DNA from: Actinobacteria bacterium OK074
Lineage (GTDB): Bacteria > Actinomycetota > Actinomycetes > Streptomycetales > Streptomycetaceae
Assembly (NCBI GenBank): GCA_001298575.1
Contig: LJCV01000279.1
Location: forward strand, 1-49,618
Direction: 5' to 3'
Length of the DNA: 49,618 nucleotides
The notes under the pieces are model-generated. The model did not search any database and was not told where the DNA came from. It was given only the letters and a program-made list of their open reading frames with translations. Below are positions 34,292 to 43,643 of this stretch, piece after piece. The position numbers were made by a program, and so were the translations under genes. Each line of letters starts with the position of its first letter. The first letter of the stretch is position 1.

Positions 34292-35710
34292 CTAGGGCCG
34301 GTCGTCAACGGTCGCCACCGTGAAGCCGATCGTCGTGCCGCCGCCGGGGCGGGGGACGGCGAAGGCGGTGCCACCGTGGGCCGCGGCGACGTCGCGGACG
34401 ATGGCGAGGCCCAGTCCCGAGCCGGGCAGGGCGCGGGCGGTGGCGGCGCGGTAGAAGCGGTCGAAGACGTGCGGCGCGTCGGCGGCGGGGATGCCGGGGC
34501 CGCGGTCGGAGACGGTCAACGTGCCGCGGTGGACGCGCAGTTCGACGGGGTCGGCGCCGTCGGGGTCGAACTTGGCCGCGTTCTCCAGAAGGTTGCCCAC
34601 CGCCCGTTCGAGCGCCCGGCGGCGGCCGTGGACCACCGACCCGTCCGCGTCGAGCAGCACCAGCCTGCCGGTACGGCGGTGCACGCGCCGGGCCGCGCGC
34701 CGGGCCACCTCGGCCAGCTCCACCGGTTCGGCGGCCTCGTCACCGGCGGCCCCCACCAGGGCCAGGGCCACCAAGTCGTCGACGAGGTGCACGAGTTCGC
34801 CGGTCTCGCCCTCGATGTCGTACAGCAGCCGCTCGCGCGCGTCCGGGGCGAGTTCGGTGATCCGGTGCAGGACACCGGCGTTGGCGCGCAGGCTGGTCAG
34901 CGGGGTGCGCAGTTCGTGCGCGGCGTCCTGCACCAGCCGCTCCTGCGCCGCGCGCGCGTCCGCCAGCCGCGTCAGCATCCTGCCGAACGCCCTTGTCAGC
35001 AGCCCGACTTCGTCCCGCCCGCCGCCGTCCACGAGGACCCCGCCGTAGGACCGGACGTCCGTGTGCCCCTCGCCGCGGCCGTCCGCGCTGACCTCCGCCG
35101 CGACCCTGGCCAGCCGTTCGAGCCGTCGGGTGATGCGGCCCGCGAGCAGCCGGCCCGCGACCGCCGCGGCGAGGACGACGGCCAGGCCCGCCCCGGCGAT
35201 CTCGCGCGCCATGCCACCGAGCACGTGGTGCGTCTGGTCGACCGCCACCGCCACCTGGAGCGCCCCGCGGCCCCCGCCGAGCGCGGTGGTCAACTGCCGG
35301 TGCGTGGCCCGGCCGACGACGACCTCCGTCGTGTACGAGTCCCCCGGCGCGCCCGAGGCGGCCAGCACCCGCGCGGCGGCGGGCACCGGCAGCGCGACGG
35401 GCGGGCCGCCGAGGTGGGTGGGCGTGCCGTCGGGCGCCACGGACTGCACGGTCACCTGCCACTCGGGTTCGTCGCCGGGGCCCGGCCGGTCCGGCCCCGG
35501 GAAGAGGTCCGGGCCGTGCGCGACCGCCTCGGACAGGGCCAGCGCCCGGGCCCGGTCGTCCGCCAGCGCCACCGTGGCCGACCGCAGCGTCCGGTCGATC
35601 TCCGCGGTGACCCGGTCGGCGGCGGCCTGGTAGCTCAACACCCCTACCAGCGCTGCGACTACGGCCCCGACGGCGGCGAAGGAGAGCGCGAGGCGCGAAC
35701 GCAGACTCAT
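34292..35710 (-). CDS. sensor histidine kinase
   Basis: A 472-aa membrane kinase. TM1 is about residues 8-27, an extracytoplasmic sensor follows (about 28-165), TM2 about 168-190 and a HAMP region after. The H-box is DAAHELRTPLTSLRANAGVL (phospho-His in HELRTP). The ATPase has NLLENAAKFDPDG (N-box), DRGPGIP (G1), FDRFYRA (F) and GSGLGLAIV (G2). It starts 3 bases after the stop of its response regulator, so the two are co-translated. The signal is unknown. Confidence 0.95.
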   Translation of the reverse strand: MSLRSRLALSFAAVGAVVAALVGVLSYQAAADRVTAEIDRTLRSATVALADDRARALALSEAVAHGPDLFPGPDRPGPGDEPEWQVTVQSVAPDGTPTHLGGPPVALPVPAAARVLAASGAPGDSYTTEVVVGRATHRQLTTALGGGRGALQVAVAVDQTHHVLGGMAREIAGAGLAVVLAAAVAGRLLAGRITRRLERLARVAAEVSADGRGEGHTDVRSYGGVLVDGGGRDEVGLLTRAFGRMLTRLADARAAQERLVQDAAHELRTPLTSLRANAGVLHRITELAPDARERLLYDIEGETGELVHLVDDLVALALVGAAGDEAAEPVELAEVARRAARRVHRRTGRLVLLDADGSVVHGRRRALERAVGNLLENAAKFDPDGADPVELRVHRGTLTVSDRGPGIPAADAPHVFDRFYRAATARALPGSGLGLAIVRDVAAAHGGTAFAVPRPGGGTTIGFTVATVDDRP

Positions 35711-35713
35711 GAC

Positions 35714-36466
35714 TCATGACCGCCCTGACGGCTCGCACGGGCGCCGCACCGCGTAACCCACGCCGCGCACGGTGTGGATCACCTCGCCCGGCGCCCCGGC
35801 CCCGGCCAGCTTGCGGCGCAGGTAACCGACGTACCCGGCAAGGTTCTTGGCGTCGACGGCGGCCTCCTGGCCCCAGACCCGGCGGTAGAGCGTCGCGTGG
35901 TCCAGCACGATGCCCTCGTTGCGCACCAGCAGCGCCAACAGGTCGAACTCCGTTTTCGACAGCTGTAGTTCGGCGTCGCCCCACCACGCCCGCCTCGCCG
36001 CCGGGGCGACGCGCAGCGAACCGGTGCGCACCACCTCCTCGACGGCGGCCGGGGGTGCCGGCGCGGTCCGCCCGGCTCCGGCCGCCTGCGTCAGCTCGGC
36101 CCGCCGGATCAACGCGCGTAAACGGGCCAGCAGTTCGGGTACCTCGAAGGGTTTCGGCAGGTAGTCGTCGGCGCCCGCCTCCAGCCCGGCGATCCGGTCC
36201 GGGGTGCGGCCGAGCGCGGTGAGCATCAGCACGGGCGTACGGTCGCCGTCGGCGCGCAGCACCCGGCAGACGGCAGCGCCGTCGACGTACGGCATCATCA
36301 CGTCGACCACGAGCGCGCTGAACGCGTCCCGGCGCACCCGGGTCAGCGTCTCCACTCCGTCGGCCGCGGTGACGACGTCGTATCCCGCCAACTCCAGGGC
36401 CCGGGCGAGGGCTTCGCGGACCGCGCGGTCGTCGTCGGCGATGAGGACACGGTTCACCACGTCCAC
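35714..36466 (-). CDS. OmpR-family response regulator
   Basis: About 250 aa. The receiver (VNRVLIADDDRAVREALARA, with phospho-Asp in ALVVDVMMPYVDG and a Lys in YLPKPFEVPELL) is followed by an OmpR winged helix (ELQLSKTEFDLLALLVRNEG, RRVWGQEA, VDAKNLAGYVGYLRRKL, HTVRGVGYAVR). Several GTG codons (36478, 36466, 36460, 36457) compete as start. 36466 has a GGTGG at 8 bases and is chosen tentatively. Partner of the kinase immediately downstream. Confidence 0.93.
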   Translation of the reverse strand: MDVVNRVLIADDDRAVREALARALELAGYDVVTAADGVETLTRVRRDAFSALVVDVMMPYVDGAAVCRVLRADGDRTPVLMLTALGRTPDRIAGLEAGADDYLPKPFEVPELLARLRALIRRAELTQAAGAGRTAPAPPAAVEEVVRTGSLRVAPAARRAWWGDAELQLSKTEFDLLALLVRNEGIVLDHATLYRRVWGQEAAVDAKNLAGYVGYLRRKLAGAGAPGEVIHTVRGVGYAVRRPCEPSGRS

Positions 36467-36648
36467 ATGATGGACCACCGGGCCCCGCCGCAGCAGAGCG
36501 CATCAGGCCCAACTCCCGTATCCCGCGCCCCGTTTCTCATCGAACTCCGGACTTCCTCCCGCCCGGCCTTGAGATCGCTCGCCCACCATGGGTGCCTTCG
36601 CGGTTCCCCCACGGACCGCTCGTCACCCCCCACAGGAGTCCCGTCACC

Positions 36649-37947
36649 ATGCCGATCACCAGACCCGCGACGGCCGCCCCGCCCCCGACGGCCCGCCGCG
36701 CCCTCGTCCTCGCCGCCGCCGTCGCGCTCGCGGCCACCGGCTGCACCGCGTTCAACTCCGCTGCGGGATCAGCCGAGTTGGCGGCCAAGGCACCCATCCC
36801 GGCCACCGCCGCCCGGCACGGCGCCGGCGGGGCGAACACCGCCCAGGTGGTGAAGGCCGCCAACGCCTTCCTCGCCACGCTCACCGCCGAGCAGAAGGAC
36901 ACCGCGCTCTACGACTTCGACGACCCGGCCAAGAAGACCGGCTGGTCGAACTTCCCCACCCCCGTGGTCGCCCGCAACGGCCTCAAGTTCGGCGACCTCA
37001 CCGACGAGCAGGAGGCCGCCGCCCTGAAGGTCATGGAGGCGGCCCTCAGCAAGAAGGGCTACGAGGAACTCGTCGAGATCCGCAAGGCGGACGACTACCT
37101 CGCCGCGCTCCCCGACGACGGCACGGGCGGCGGCGGCACGGGCGGCCCGGGAGGCGGCACCCCGACGGCGACCCCGACCGCCACGCCCACCGACTCACCC
37201 ACCGACTCGCCCACCGACTCGCCCACCGACTCGCCCACCGACTCGCCGACGGGCACCCCCACCGGCACTCCCACCGGCGGCCCCCGACCCCGCGGCGGTG
37301 GCGGCGGCGGCGCCAACTTCGGCTCCGACTGGTACTACATCTCGTTCTTCGGACTCCCCAGCAGAACGGGCGAGTTCACGGTCCAGTACGGCGGCCACCA
37401 CGCCGCGTACAACATCACCTACGCCGGGAAGAACGTGAGCATCTCGCCCACCCTGACCGCCGTGGAACCGATGGAGTTCACCTGGGAGGACCTGTACTAC
37501 GCCCCGCTCGCGGACAAGCGGAGCTCCTCCGTCGGAGCCGTACAGGCGCTCACCGACGAGGAGTTGGCCGCCGCCGAGATCGACGGCAGCTTCGACGACC
37601 TCTACCTCGGCCCCGGCCACGACGGCCCCTTCCCGGCGCCGCAGGGCGTCCTGGTCTCCAGCCTCACCAAGAAGCAGCAGGCCAAGGTGACCGCGATGCT
37701 GCGCGCCTGGGTCGACGACCTCGACGAGCGCGCGGCCCGGCGGCTGCTGGCCAAGTACGTGTCCGAGTACGACCGTACGTACCTCGGCTGGAGCGGCGGC
37801 ACCACCCTCGACAACGACCAGACCTACATCCGTCTTGACGGACCGTCAGCCTGGGTCGAGTTCTCCAACCAGCCCGGCGCCTCCACTGACGGCATCCACC
37901 AGCACACGATCTTCCGGGACGAGACCGCCGACTACGGCTGGGAATGA
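36649..37947 (+). CDS. DUF3500-like secreted lipoprotein
   Basis: A 432-aa protein from ATG 36649 (AGGAG upstream). The signal peptide ends in a lipobox (ALAATGCTAF, Cys about 32). The region from AAQVVKAANAFLATLTAEQKDTA-type sequence onward, with TGWSNFP and HTIFRDETADYGWE, matches DUF3500. It is split by a low-complexity linker: Gly run, PTATPTATPT, then five tandem DSPT units (about 37186-37250), then GGPRPRGGGGGG. The repeat DNA is a 12-bp tandem array and thus variable. It is four bases from the next gene, a HupE-like protein, forming an operon. Confidence 0.85.
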   Translation: MPITRPATAAPPPTARRALVLAAAVALAATGCTAFNSAAGSAELAAKAPIPATAARHGAGGANTAQVVKAANAFLATLTAEQKDTALYDFDDPAKKTGWSNFPTPVVARNGLKFGDLTDEQEAAALKVMEAALSKKGYEELVEIRKADDYLAALPDDGTGGGGTGGPGGGTPTATPTATPTDSPTDSPTDSPTDSPTDSPTGTPTGTPTGGPRPRGGGGGGANFGSDWYYISFFGLPSRTGEFTVQYGGHHAAYNITYAGKNVSISPTLTAVEPMEFTWEDLYYAPLADKRSSSVGAVQALTDEELAAAEIDGSFDDLYLGPGHDGPFPAPQGVLVSSLTKKQQAKVTAMLRAWVDDLDERAARRLLAKYVSEYDRTYLGWSGGTTLDNDQTYIRLDGPSAWVEFSNQPGASTDGIHQHTIFRDETADYGWE

Positions 37948-37951
37948 CCCC

Positions 37952-39280
37952 GTGCGCCGCCCCGTCTCCCTCGTGTTCCTGACGCTCTTCACGGCGTTCC
38001 TGCTGGCCGGCGGCCTCGCGTCGCCGGCCGGCGCCCACCCGATGAGCACCTCGGCCGTCCTCCTCGACGTCCACGACGACTTGGTCGACGGCGAGGTCCA
38101 ACTCCCCCTGGACCGGCTCGCGATAGCCGTCCACCGCGACCTCACGCCGACCACCGTCCTCGGCGCCGACCGGACGTTCCTGCGCCGCTACACCGCCCGG
38201 CACATCCGCGCGACGGGCCGGGACGGCACCGCCTGGACGGTCGCGCTCGGCACCGGATCGGTCCGCTCGATCGACCAACTGCCGCACCTCGTCTACCCGT
38301 TGAAGATCCGGCCGCCCGAAGGCCAGTCCGTCACCGACTTCGACCTGCGCTACGACGTCGTCGTCGAGGAACTCCTCACCCACCGGGTCGTCGTGACGGT
38401 CCGCTACGACACCGGCGGCCACACCACCGCCGCGGGCTCGACCCTCGGCGTGTTCGACTGGGACACCAGGAGCCTGCGGGTGCCCGCCGGTTCGGGCACG
38501 GCGGACCCGTGGCTGCGCGGCTTCACCACCGCCGCCCGGCTCGGCATCGAGCACGTCGGCGAGGGCGCCGACCACCTGCTGTTCCTGCTGATGCTGCTGA
38601 TCCCGGCACCGCTGGTGGCGACCGGAGGCCACTGGCGCCGCGACCCGCGACAGCGCGGCACCCGCCGCAGCGTCGTCCGCGTCGTGCACGTCGTCTCCGC
38701 CTTCGCCCTGGGCCACTCGCTCACCCTCGCCCTGGCCGCCGCGGGGCTGGTCCACGTGCCGTCCCGGCCGGTCGAGACGCTGATCGCCTGCTCGATCGCG
38801 GTGTCGGCGGCGCACGCGCTACGGCCGCTGGTGGCGCGCGGCGAGGTGGTCATCGCGAGCGGTTTCGGGCTCGTGCACGGGCTGGCGTTCGCCTCCCTGA
38901 TCGGTGAACTCGGCCTGGGCCGCGGCGCGTTCGTGACCACGCTGCTCGGCTTCAACCTGGGCATCGAGCTGACCCAACTGCTCGTCGTCGCCCTGCTGAT
39001 GCCGTCGCTGCTCGTCCTGGCCCGCACGGCGGTGTACCCGGCGTTCCGGGTCGGGGTGGCCTGCGTCGGGCTGGTGTTCGCGGTGTCCTGGACGCTGGAG
39101 CGGGCGGCACTGACGTCCACCGACCCGTTCGAGGGCGTGCAGACCTGGCTGGTGAGCCATCCGCTGCTGGTGGCGGCGGCCGTGGCGGGCCTGGCGGCAG
39201 TGGCCCGGTACGCGACGCCACTGCCACCAACGACCGCCACCCCCGCTACGGCTACTGCCCCTGCCCCCGAGCCGAGTTGA
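37952..39280 (+). CDS. HupE/UreJ-like membrane protein
   Basis: A 442-aa protein from GTG 37952. A signal peptide (SLVFLTLFTAFLLAGGLASP, ending AGAHP) is followed by an extracytoplasmic beta-rich domain (about 30-205). About seven TM helices begin at IEHVGEGADHLLFLLMLLIP, the HupE/UreJ_2 hallmark GxEHxxxGxDH. Further His-containing motifs are ALGHSLTLALA and GFGLVHGLAFASL. The family is linked to nickel/cobalt uptake in some bacteria, but in Streptomyces the substrate is unproven. It forms an operon with the DUF3500-like lipoprotein. Confidence 0.88.
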   Translation: MRRPVSLVFLTLFTAFLLAGGLASPAGAHPMSTSAVLLDVHDDLVDGEVQLPLDRLAIAVHRDLTPTTVLGADRTFLRRYTARHIRATGRDGTAWTVALGTGSVRSIDQLPHLVYPLKIRPPEGQSVTDFDLRYDVVVEELLTHRVVVTVRYDTGGHTTAAGSTLGVFDWDTRSLRVPAGSGTADPWLRGFTTAARLGIEHVGEGADHLLFLLMLLIPAPLVATGGHWRRDPRQRGTRRSVVRVVHVVSAFALGHSLTLALAAAGLVHVPSRPVETLIACSIAVSAAHALRPLVARGEVVIASGFGLVHGLAFASLIGELGLGRGAFVTTLLGFNLGIELTQLLVVALLMPSLLVLARTAVYPAFRVGVACVGLVFAVSWTLERAALTSTDPFEGVQTWLVSHPLLVAAAVAGLAAVARYATPLPPTTATPATATAPAPEPS

Positions 39281-39296
39281 CGCCCGAGGTGCCCCA

Positions 39297-42200
39297 CTAC
39301 CCTTCCTGGTCCCCGAAGGGCAGGGTGTCCAGGTCGTCCCAGGTGTCCCAGGCGTCGAGGTCGATGTCGGCGGCCTTGCTCAAGTCGGCTGTTGTGAGGC
39401 CCGAGTTGGGGCCGCCGGTGGCCAGCAGCACGCGGGCGGAGGTGTCCGCGACACCGGCGGGAGGGACATCGGCGAGCCGATCGTCGCCGAACTGCCGCCC
39501 CCCGTCCGGGCATTGGAGGGACTGCTCGGTCCAGATGCACTTGCCGGTGGGCGTGTAGCGGGTGCCCCAGCGCTGCGAGAGGGCGGTGACGAGCTGGAGG
39601 CCGCGACCGCCCTCGTCGTTCTCGGTGGCGCGGCGGATGCGCGGCATCGTCAGGCTGCCGTCGAAGACCTCGCACACCAACTCGGCGCCGTGCAGCAGCC
39701 GGAGGCTGAGCGGGCCGCGGGCGTGGCGGACGACGTTGCCGACCAGTTCGCTGGCGAGGAGTTCCGTGGTGGGGATGAGCGGTTCCAGGCCCCAGAGGGC
39801 GAGTTGTTCGCGGACGTGGCGGCGGGCCTGGCTCGCGGCGCGGGGGTCCTGCGGGAGCGGCCAGGACACCACCCGGTCGTCGGGCAGGGCGTGCAGCCGG
39901 GCGACGAGGAACGCGGCGTCGTCGGTGGTCTGGTGCTCGGCGGGCAGCAGGCTCGCCGTCAGGTCGTCGCAGAGCCGCTCCAGGTCCAGGGCGGCGCCCT
40001 CGGCCCGCTGCGCGGTGCGCAGTACGCGGGCGAGGTGGGCCATGCCGTCGTCCATCTCGCGCTTGGACGACTCGACGAGCCCGTCGGTGTACAGGACCAG
40101 CAGGCTGCCCTCGGGGACGTCCAACTCGACGGTTTCGAAGGGGGGTTCGGCCGCGCCGAGGGGCGGGTCGGCGGCCAGTTCCGGGAAGACGACGGTGCCG
40201 TCGGGGTGGACCAGGGCGGGTGGCGGATGTCCGGCCCGGGCGATGGAGCAGACCCGGGTGGTGGAGTCGTATATGGCGTACAGGCAGGTGACGTAGGAGT
40301 CCTCGCCCCAGCCCGCGACGATGTCGTTGAGGTGGCTCATGATCTCGTCGGGCGGCAGTTCGAGGTCGGCGAGGGTGTGCACGGCGGTGCGCAGCCGTCC
40401 CATGGTGGCCGCCTCGGGCAGCCCGTGCCCCATCACATCGCCTACGACCAGGGCGACTTGGCCGCCGGAGAGCGGGATGATGTCGTACCAGTCGCCGCCG
40501 ACGTCCATGCCCTGTCCGGCGGGCAGATAGCGGGCGGCGGCCCGGCAGGCGGGCAGCTCGGGCAAGTCCCGTGGCAGCAGGCTGCGTTGGAGTTCGCGGG
40601 ACCGGGTGAGTTCGGCGTCGTAGAGGCGGGCGCGCTCCAACGACTGGGCGACCAGGGCGCTGATGGTGGTCAGCAGGGCGCGTTCCTCGTCGGTGAGGCG
40701 GCGCGGGCGGTCGAAGGAGACCACGCACACCCCGAAGGTCCGCCCGGACACGGTCAGCGGCAGGAACGCCCACGCCTCCTTGTCGGCGCCGGCGAGCAGT
40801 CCGGTGATCTCGGGGTAACTCGCCGCGAACTCCGTGCTGGAGGAGATGAACAGGGGCGTGCCGGCCTGGATGGCGTCCCAGGCCGGGTTGCGCGGGGTCC
40901 ACGGGCGGCTGTCGAGACCGTCTATGAAGCCGTCCGGATAACCGACCCCGCCGACGTTGCGCAGCCTCTCGTTCTCGACGGTCTGCACGAGCAGTCCGGC
41001 GGCGGCGAACGGCGGCAGCACCCGCAGCGCGACCGCGTCCACGACGTCCCGCGAGGTGGTCGCCTTGGCCAGCGCGGCGGTCAACTCCGCGATGCGCACG
41101 GCCCGTTCGGCCGCGGCCCGCTCGGTCGTCCAGCGCTCCTCCTCCAGCCGGCGCTTCTCGGTGACGTCGGTACCGTAGATCGTGATGCCGTCGGGGCCCG
41201 GGACCATCCGCACATGGAGGCGGCGGCCGGGGCTGGGCAGGAACACGTCGAACCCGGCGGGTTTCTCCTCGGCGGCGGCCCGGCGACAGCGCGCCTCCAA
41301 GCCGGGCACCTGGAGCGCGGCGGGCAGCTCGAACAGCACCCGCCCGAACAACTCCTCCTCGGAGAAGCCCAGTAGGCGTTCCGCCTCCAGGTTCGCGAAC
41401 GTGATCCGCCACTCGTCGTCGACGGCGAGGAAGCAGTCGCTCATGTGCCGCAGGGCCCGCCCGAGCGCGTCGCGCGCGGACCGCGACTCGTTGCTCTCCC
41501 AGCCGACGCCGTACATCCGCGCAGGTTCGCCGTCGTCGTCGTAGGTCGCCCGGCCGCGCGCCTGGGTCCAGCCCCAGGTGCCATCCAGGCGCCGGACGCG
41601 GTACTCGGCCTCGTACACGGTGTGGTCGAGGATGGCCTGTTGGGCGGCGGCGAGGGTGGGGGCGAGGTCGTCGGGGTGGACGGCGCGCATCCAGTCGTCG
41701 ATCCGCCCGGTGTAGTCCTCCGGCCGGGTGCCGTACAGCGCCAACGCGGCCTCGTCCCAGATGAGTTCGCCGCTCTTGATGTTCCAGTCCCAGGAGCCGA
41801 CGCTGACTTCCTTCAACGCCTGCCGCAGCCGGTCGCGTTCACCGAGCGGCCCCAGGTGCACGGGCCCGGAGGGCGGCGGGGCCTGGCGCATCCGCTCCTC
41901 GGTCCAGGCGACGAGTTCACGCAGGAACTCCCACTGGGCGGCGGTGGGTTGACCGTCGCCGTCCCGGTCGTCCTGCCCGCCCCGCTCGCTCAGGAGGAGC
42001 GTGAGGACGCCGATGCTGCGTCCGGCGCGAAAGAGGGGAACGGCGGCGACCCCGGACCCGGGCCAGTGATGGTGGAGGGAGTCCGGCGGGAGCTTGGCGA
42101 GGATCGGCCGGGCGGCGCGGGCGGCCTCCCGGAGCGTCATCCACACCCCGCTCTCCTGGTGCAGGGCGCGGGCGGGGGCCAACGGCCCTTCCTGGTCGAT

Positions 42201-42398
42201 GAGTTCCCAGGGCCGGGTGAACGCGGGCGGAATACCGGTGGCGGACACCAGACGCAAGACGGACATGGGGCCCCGAAGGTGAATCGTTCCGGCGAGTGCG
42301 CCCAACTCCCCCACCGCATGCTGGAGCGCCAGCCGGAACACTTCACTCTCTGTCGTGCCGGGGTCCACCATGCCGAGCAGCCTCAGCCTTGCGTTCAT
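39297..42398 (-). CDS. multi-domain PAS/GAF SpoIIE-type phosphatase with anti-sigma kinase domain
   Basis: A 1033-aa signalling protein. In order: GAF-like domain (about 15-170), PAS (about 195-310; GSWDWNIKSGELIWDEAALA, YGTRPEDYTGRIDDW), PAS (about 315-425; FANLEAERLLGFSEEE), GAF (about 440-595) and a SpoIIE PP2C phosphatase (about 605-825). The PP2C has metal-site Asp in VGGDWYDIIPL, VVGDVMGHG and LYTDGLVESS. The C-terminal HATPase (about 850-985) is of the anti-sigma-factor RsbW type (ELVGNVVRHARG, DEGGRGLQLV). Such proteins control partner-switching of anti-anti-sigma factors in Streptomyces stress and development. It converges with the HupE gene, 16 bases between stops. Confidence 0.93.
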   Translation of the reverse strand: MNARLRLLGMVDPGTTESEVFRLALQHAVGELGALAGTIHLRGPMSVLRLVSATGIPPAFTRPWELIDQEGPLAPARALHQESGVWMTLREAARAARPILAKLPPDSLHHHWPGSGVAAVPLFRAGRSIGVLTLLLSERGGQDDRDGDGQPTAAQWEFLRELVAWTEERMRQAPPPSGPVHLGPLGERDRLRQALKEVSVGSWDWNIKSGELIWDEAALALYGTRPEDYTGRIDDWMRAVHPDDLAPTLAAAQQAILDHTVYEAEYRVRRLDGTWGWTQARGRATYDDDGEPARMYGVGWESNESRSARDALGRALRHMSDCFLAVDDEWRITFANLEAERLLGFSEEELFGRVLFELPAALQVPGLEARCRRAAAEEKPAGFDVFLPSPGRRLHVRMVPGPDGITIYGTDVTEKRRLEEERWTTERAAAERAVRIAELTAALAKATTSRDVVDAVALRVLPPFAAAGLLVQTVENERLRNVGGVGYPDGFIDGLDSRPWTPRNPAWDAIQAGTPLFISSSTEFAASYPEITGLLAGADKEAWAFLPLTVSGRTFGVCVVSFDRPRRLTDEERALLTTISALVAQSLERARLYDAELTRSRELQRSLLPRDLPELPACRAAARYLPAGQGMDVGGDWYDIIPLSGGQVALVVGDVMGHGLPEAATMGRLRTAVHTLADLELPPDEIMSHLNDIVAGWGEDSYVTCLYAIYDSTTRVCSIARAGHPPPALVHPDGTVVFPELAADPPLGAAEPPFETVELDVPEGSLLVLYTDGLVESSKREMDDGMAHLARVLRTAQRAEGAALDLERLCDDLTASLLPAEHQTTDDAAFLVARLHALPDDRVVSWPLPQDPRAASQARRHVREQLALWGLEPLIPTTELLASELVGNVVRHARGPLSLRLLHGAELVCEVFDGSLTMPRIRRATENDEGGRGLQLVTALSQRWGTRYTPTGKCIWTEQSLQCPDGGRQFGDDRLADVPPAGVADTSARVLLATGGPNSGLTTADLSKAADIDLDAWDTWDDLDTLPFGDQEG

Positions 42399-42566
42399 GC
42401 TGCGGACTTTACCTTTGCGGCTTCAACCGAAACGCTGCTTCGCAGGATTCTCACTCTTGCCGGGGGCGCACCGCGCCCGCCCCGCCCCGTGTAGCGGGCA
42501 CCCGCCCAGGGCAGTCCTGGAGCGGAAGCGGAACGACACCGTAGGCACGGCAGCGCGGGAGTGTGC

Positions 42567-43643
42567 ATGGACATAGGCGTCTTCATCCCGATAGGCAACA
42601 ACGGCTGGCTGATATCGAAGAGTTCGCCGCAGTACCACCCGAGCTTCGAGCTGAACAAGGCGATCGTGCGGAAGGCGGAGGAGCACGGCCTCGACTTCGC
42701 GCTGTCGATGATCAAGCTGCGTGGCTTCGGCGGCGAGACGGAGTTCTGGGACCACAACCTGGAGTCGTTCACACTGATGGCGGGCCTGGCGGCGGTGACG
42801 GAACGCATCAAGCTGTACGCGTCGACGCCGATCCTGGCGCTCCCGCCGGCGATCGTGGCGCGGATGGCGGTGACGGTCGACTCGATCGCCCCCGGCCGCT
42901 TCGGCGTGAACATCGTGACGGGCTGGGCCCCCAACGAGTACTCCCAGATGGGCCTCTGGCCCGGCGACGACCACTTCACCAACCGTTACGCCCGGGCTGT
43001 CGAATACGTCACCGTGATGCGGGAGTTGTGGCGCGAGGGCGTCAGCAACTTCAAGGGCGAGTTCTACGAGATGGACGACTGCGTCCTGTCACCGCGCCCG
43101 ACGAACGGCGACATACCCGTGGTCGCGGCGGGCCAGAGCCCCACGGGCATCCGCTTCGCGGCGGAACACGCCGACTACAACTTCATCCTGGGCAACGGCG
43201 TGAACACACCGAGGGCGCTGGAGGACACGACGACGAAGCTGCTGGAGGAAGCAGGGCAGTCGGGCAGAGAGGTAGGAGCCCTCTCCCTCTTCATGCTGAT
43301 CACAGCGGAGACGGACGACGAGGCCCGCGCGAAGTGGCAGGACTACCACGACAACGCGGACCACTCGGCGCTGGCGTACATGGCGGGCGAGTCGGCCACG
43401 GACACGACGGCGGACGACACGTCGACGGCCCGCAAGATCGCCCTGCCCGAGGGCGCGGTCAACTTCAACATGGGCACGCTGGTGGGCAGTTACGAGTCGG
43501 TGGCACGGATGCTGGACGAGGTGGCGTCGGTCGAGGGCACGAAGGGAATCATGCTCGTCTTCGACGACTTCCTGGAGGGGGTGGAGACTTTCGGCACCCG
43601 GATACAGCCGTTGATGAAGTGCCGGGAGGGGCGGCTGGGGTGA
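42567..43643 (+). CDS. rutA: RutA-type flavin-dependent pyrimidine monooxygenase
   Basis: A 358-aa LLM-class flavin-dependent monooxygenase from ATG 42567 (GGGAG at 7 bases; a GTG two codons upstream is possible). The N-terminus MDIGVFIPIGNNGWLIS and the segments ALSMIKLRGFGGETEFWDHN, PPAIVARMAVTVDSIAPGRF and GEFYEMDDCVLSPRP are highly similar to RutA. RutA opens the uracil ring between N3 and C4. The next gene, overlapping by 4 bases, is an isochorismatase-fold hydrolase, as in pyrimidine catabolic operons. A reductase (RutF-like) is not in the window. Confidence 0.88.
   Translation: MDIGVFIPIGNNGWLISKSSPQYHPSFELNKAIVRKAEEHGLDFALSMIKLRGFGGETEFWDHNLESFTLMAGLAAVTERIKLYASTPILALPPAIVARMAVTVDSIAPGRFGVNIVTGWAPNEYSQMGLWPGDDHFTNRYARAVEYVTVMRELWREGVSNFKGEFYEMDDCVLSPRPTNGDIPVVAAGQSPTGIRFAAEHADYNFILGNGVNTPRALEDTTTKLLEEAGQSGREVGALSLFMLITAETDDEARAKWQDYHDNADHSALAYMAGESATDTTADDTSTARKIALPEGAVNFNMGTLVGSYESVARMLDEVASVEGTKGIMLVFDDFLEGVETFGTRIQPLMKCREGRLG

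Noticed and set aside
38404..41412. About 1000-codon open frame on the minus strand opposite/within the SpoIIE and HupE genes
   Set aside because: Arg/Pro/Gly-rich product with no motifs; it is a shadow of the strongly supported genes in that interval, as expected at this GC content.
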